Shown here in pieces: positions 5,567 to 5,771 of a DNA stretch of 5,771 bases. Each line of letters begins with the position of its first letter. Within the stretch, counting starts at the first letter, position 1. Position numbers and translations under genes: made by a program. The stretch covers positions 1 to 5,771 of the forward strand of contig NVRR01000211.1 in assembly GCA_002732675.1 (NCBI GenBank), in the 5' to 3' direction. The notes beneath the pieces were generated by a model. It ran no database searches. It saw only the letters and a program-made list of their open reading frames with translations, and was not told the origin of the DNA. Origin of the DNA: Sneathiella sp. GTDB taxonomy: Bacteria; Pseudomonadota; Alphaproteobacteria; Sneathiellales; Sneathiellaceae.

Positions 5567-5771
5567 ATGGCCATGCATATTACACTGGATCAATGGAGAG
5601 TTTTTGAGGCGATTGTTGAAGAAGGCGGATATGCCCAAGCCGCCCAGAAACTACATCGCAGTCAAAGCGCTATCAGCTACTCTATCGCGAAGATGCAGGA
5701 CCAATTAGGCGTCAATCTGCTGGAAATTCAGGGCCGAAAAGCCGTCTTGACAGAGGCGGGAACCCTGCTTT
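5567..5771 (+). CDS. LysR-family transcriptional regulator, N-terminal part (partial)
   Basis: The first 68 codons of a gene cut by the window end. The sequence TLDQWRVFEAIVEEGGYAQA (residues 6-25), then AQKLHRSQSAISYSIAKMQ and LGVNLLEIQGRKAVLTEAG, is the winged helix-turn-helix of LysR-type regulators; the recognition helix lies around SQSAISYSI (32-40). The effector-binding domain is outside the window, so the inducer is unknown. It is transcribed away from azoR, and LysR proteins commonly control the divergent neighbour and themselves, so it probably senses quinones, electrophiles or redox stress; this is inference. The start may be ATG 5567 or ATG 5573 (two residues shorter); neither has a clear ribosome binding site. 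Confidence 0.93.
   Translation, partial: MAMHITLDQWRVFEAIVEEGGYAQAAQKLHRSQSAISYSIAKMQDQLGVNLLEIQGRKAVLTEAGTLL

Overview
This window looks like chromosomal DNA from an alphaproteobacterium of moderate GC content. The evidence is the MoaA tail ending in MSVTGG, the short NAD kinase carrying the [13 protein letters not shown] signature, and a PAS_5-like protein of a kind common in that class. A Rhodospirillales, Kiloniellales or Sneathiella-like relative is plausible, but the genus cannot be read from the sequence. There is no tRNA, rRNA, CRISPR array or insertion sequence.

Positions 1-1723 (+ strand) hold a compact, probably co-transcribed housekeeping run: the 3' end of moaA (molybdenum cofactor synthesis), nadK (NADP synthesis) and a crotonase-family gene. 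The gaps are 6 and 29 nt. The crotonase lacks both hydratase glutamates and keeps a glutamate where delta3-delta2-enoyl-CoA isomerases have theirs, so it is more likely an isomerase or another crotonase activity than a true hydratase.

Positions 1724-1944 are an AT-rich leader without a gene. They carry a possible promoter and a hairpin directly in front of the ribosome binding site of the next gene.

Positions 1945-4386 (+ strand) are the most interesting part, a three-gene cassette. The first gene encodes an orphan ParA/MinD-type ATPase. The second encodes a protein with a long disordered, partly acidic region and a C-terminal ribbon-helix-helix-like domain. The third encodes a protein with a lysine/proline/alanine-rich linker and a C-terminal PAS_5-like domain. 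A ParA ATPase with a ribbon-helix-helix partner resembles type Ib plasmid partition (ParF/ParG). Here it sits among chromosomal genes and is joined to a possible sensory or localisation domain, so it may be a dedicated DNA or cargo positioning system. That function is inferred.

Positions 4387-5454 (- strand) hold an azoreductase gene (azoR) followed by a YffB/ArsC-like thioredoxin-fold gene. A perfect 12-bp inverted repeat lies between them, next to the ribosome binding site of the second. The convergent junction with the PAS gene is a hairpin whose arms contain both stop codons. From 5567 to the window end a LysR-family regulator begins, divergent from azoR across an AT-rich gap, which is the usual layout for a regulator and its target.
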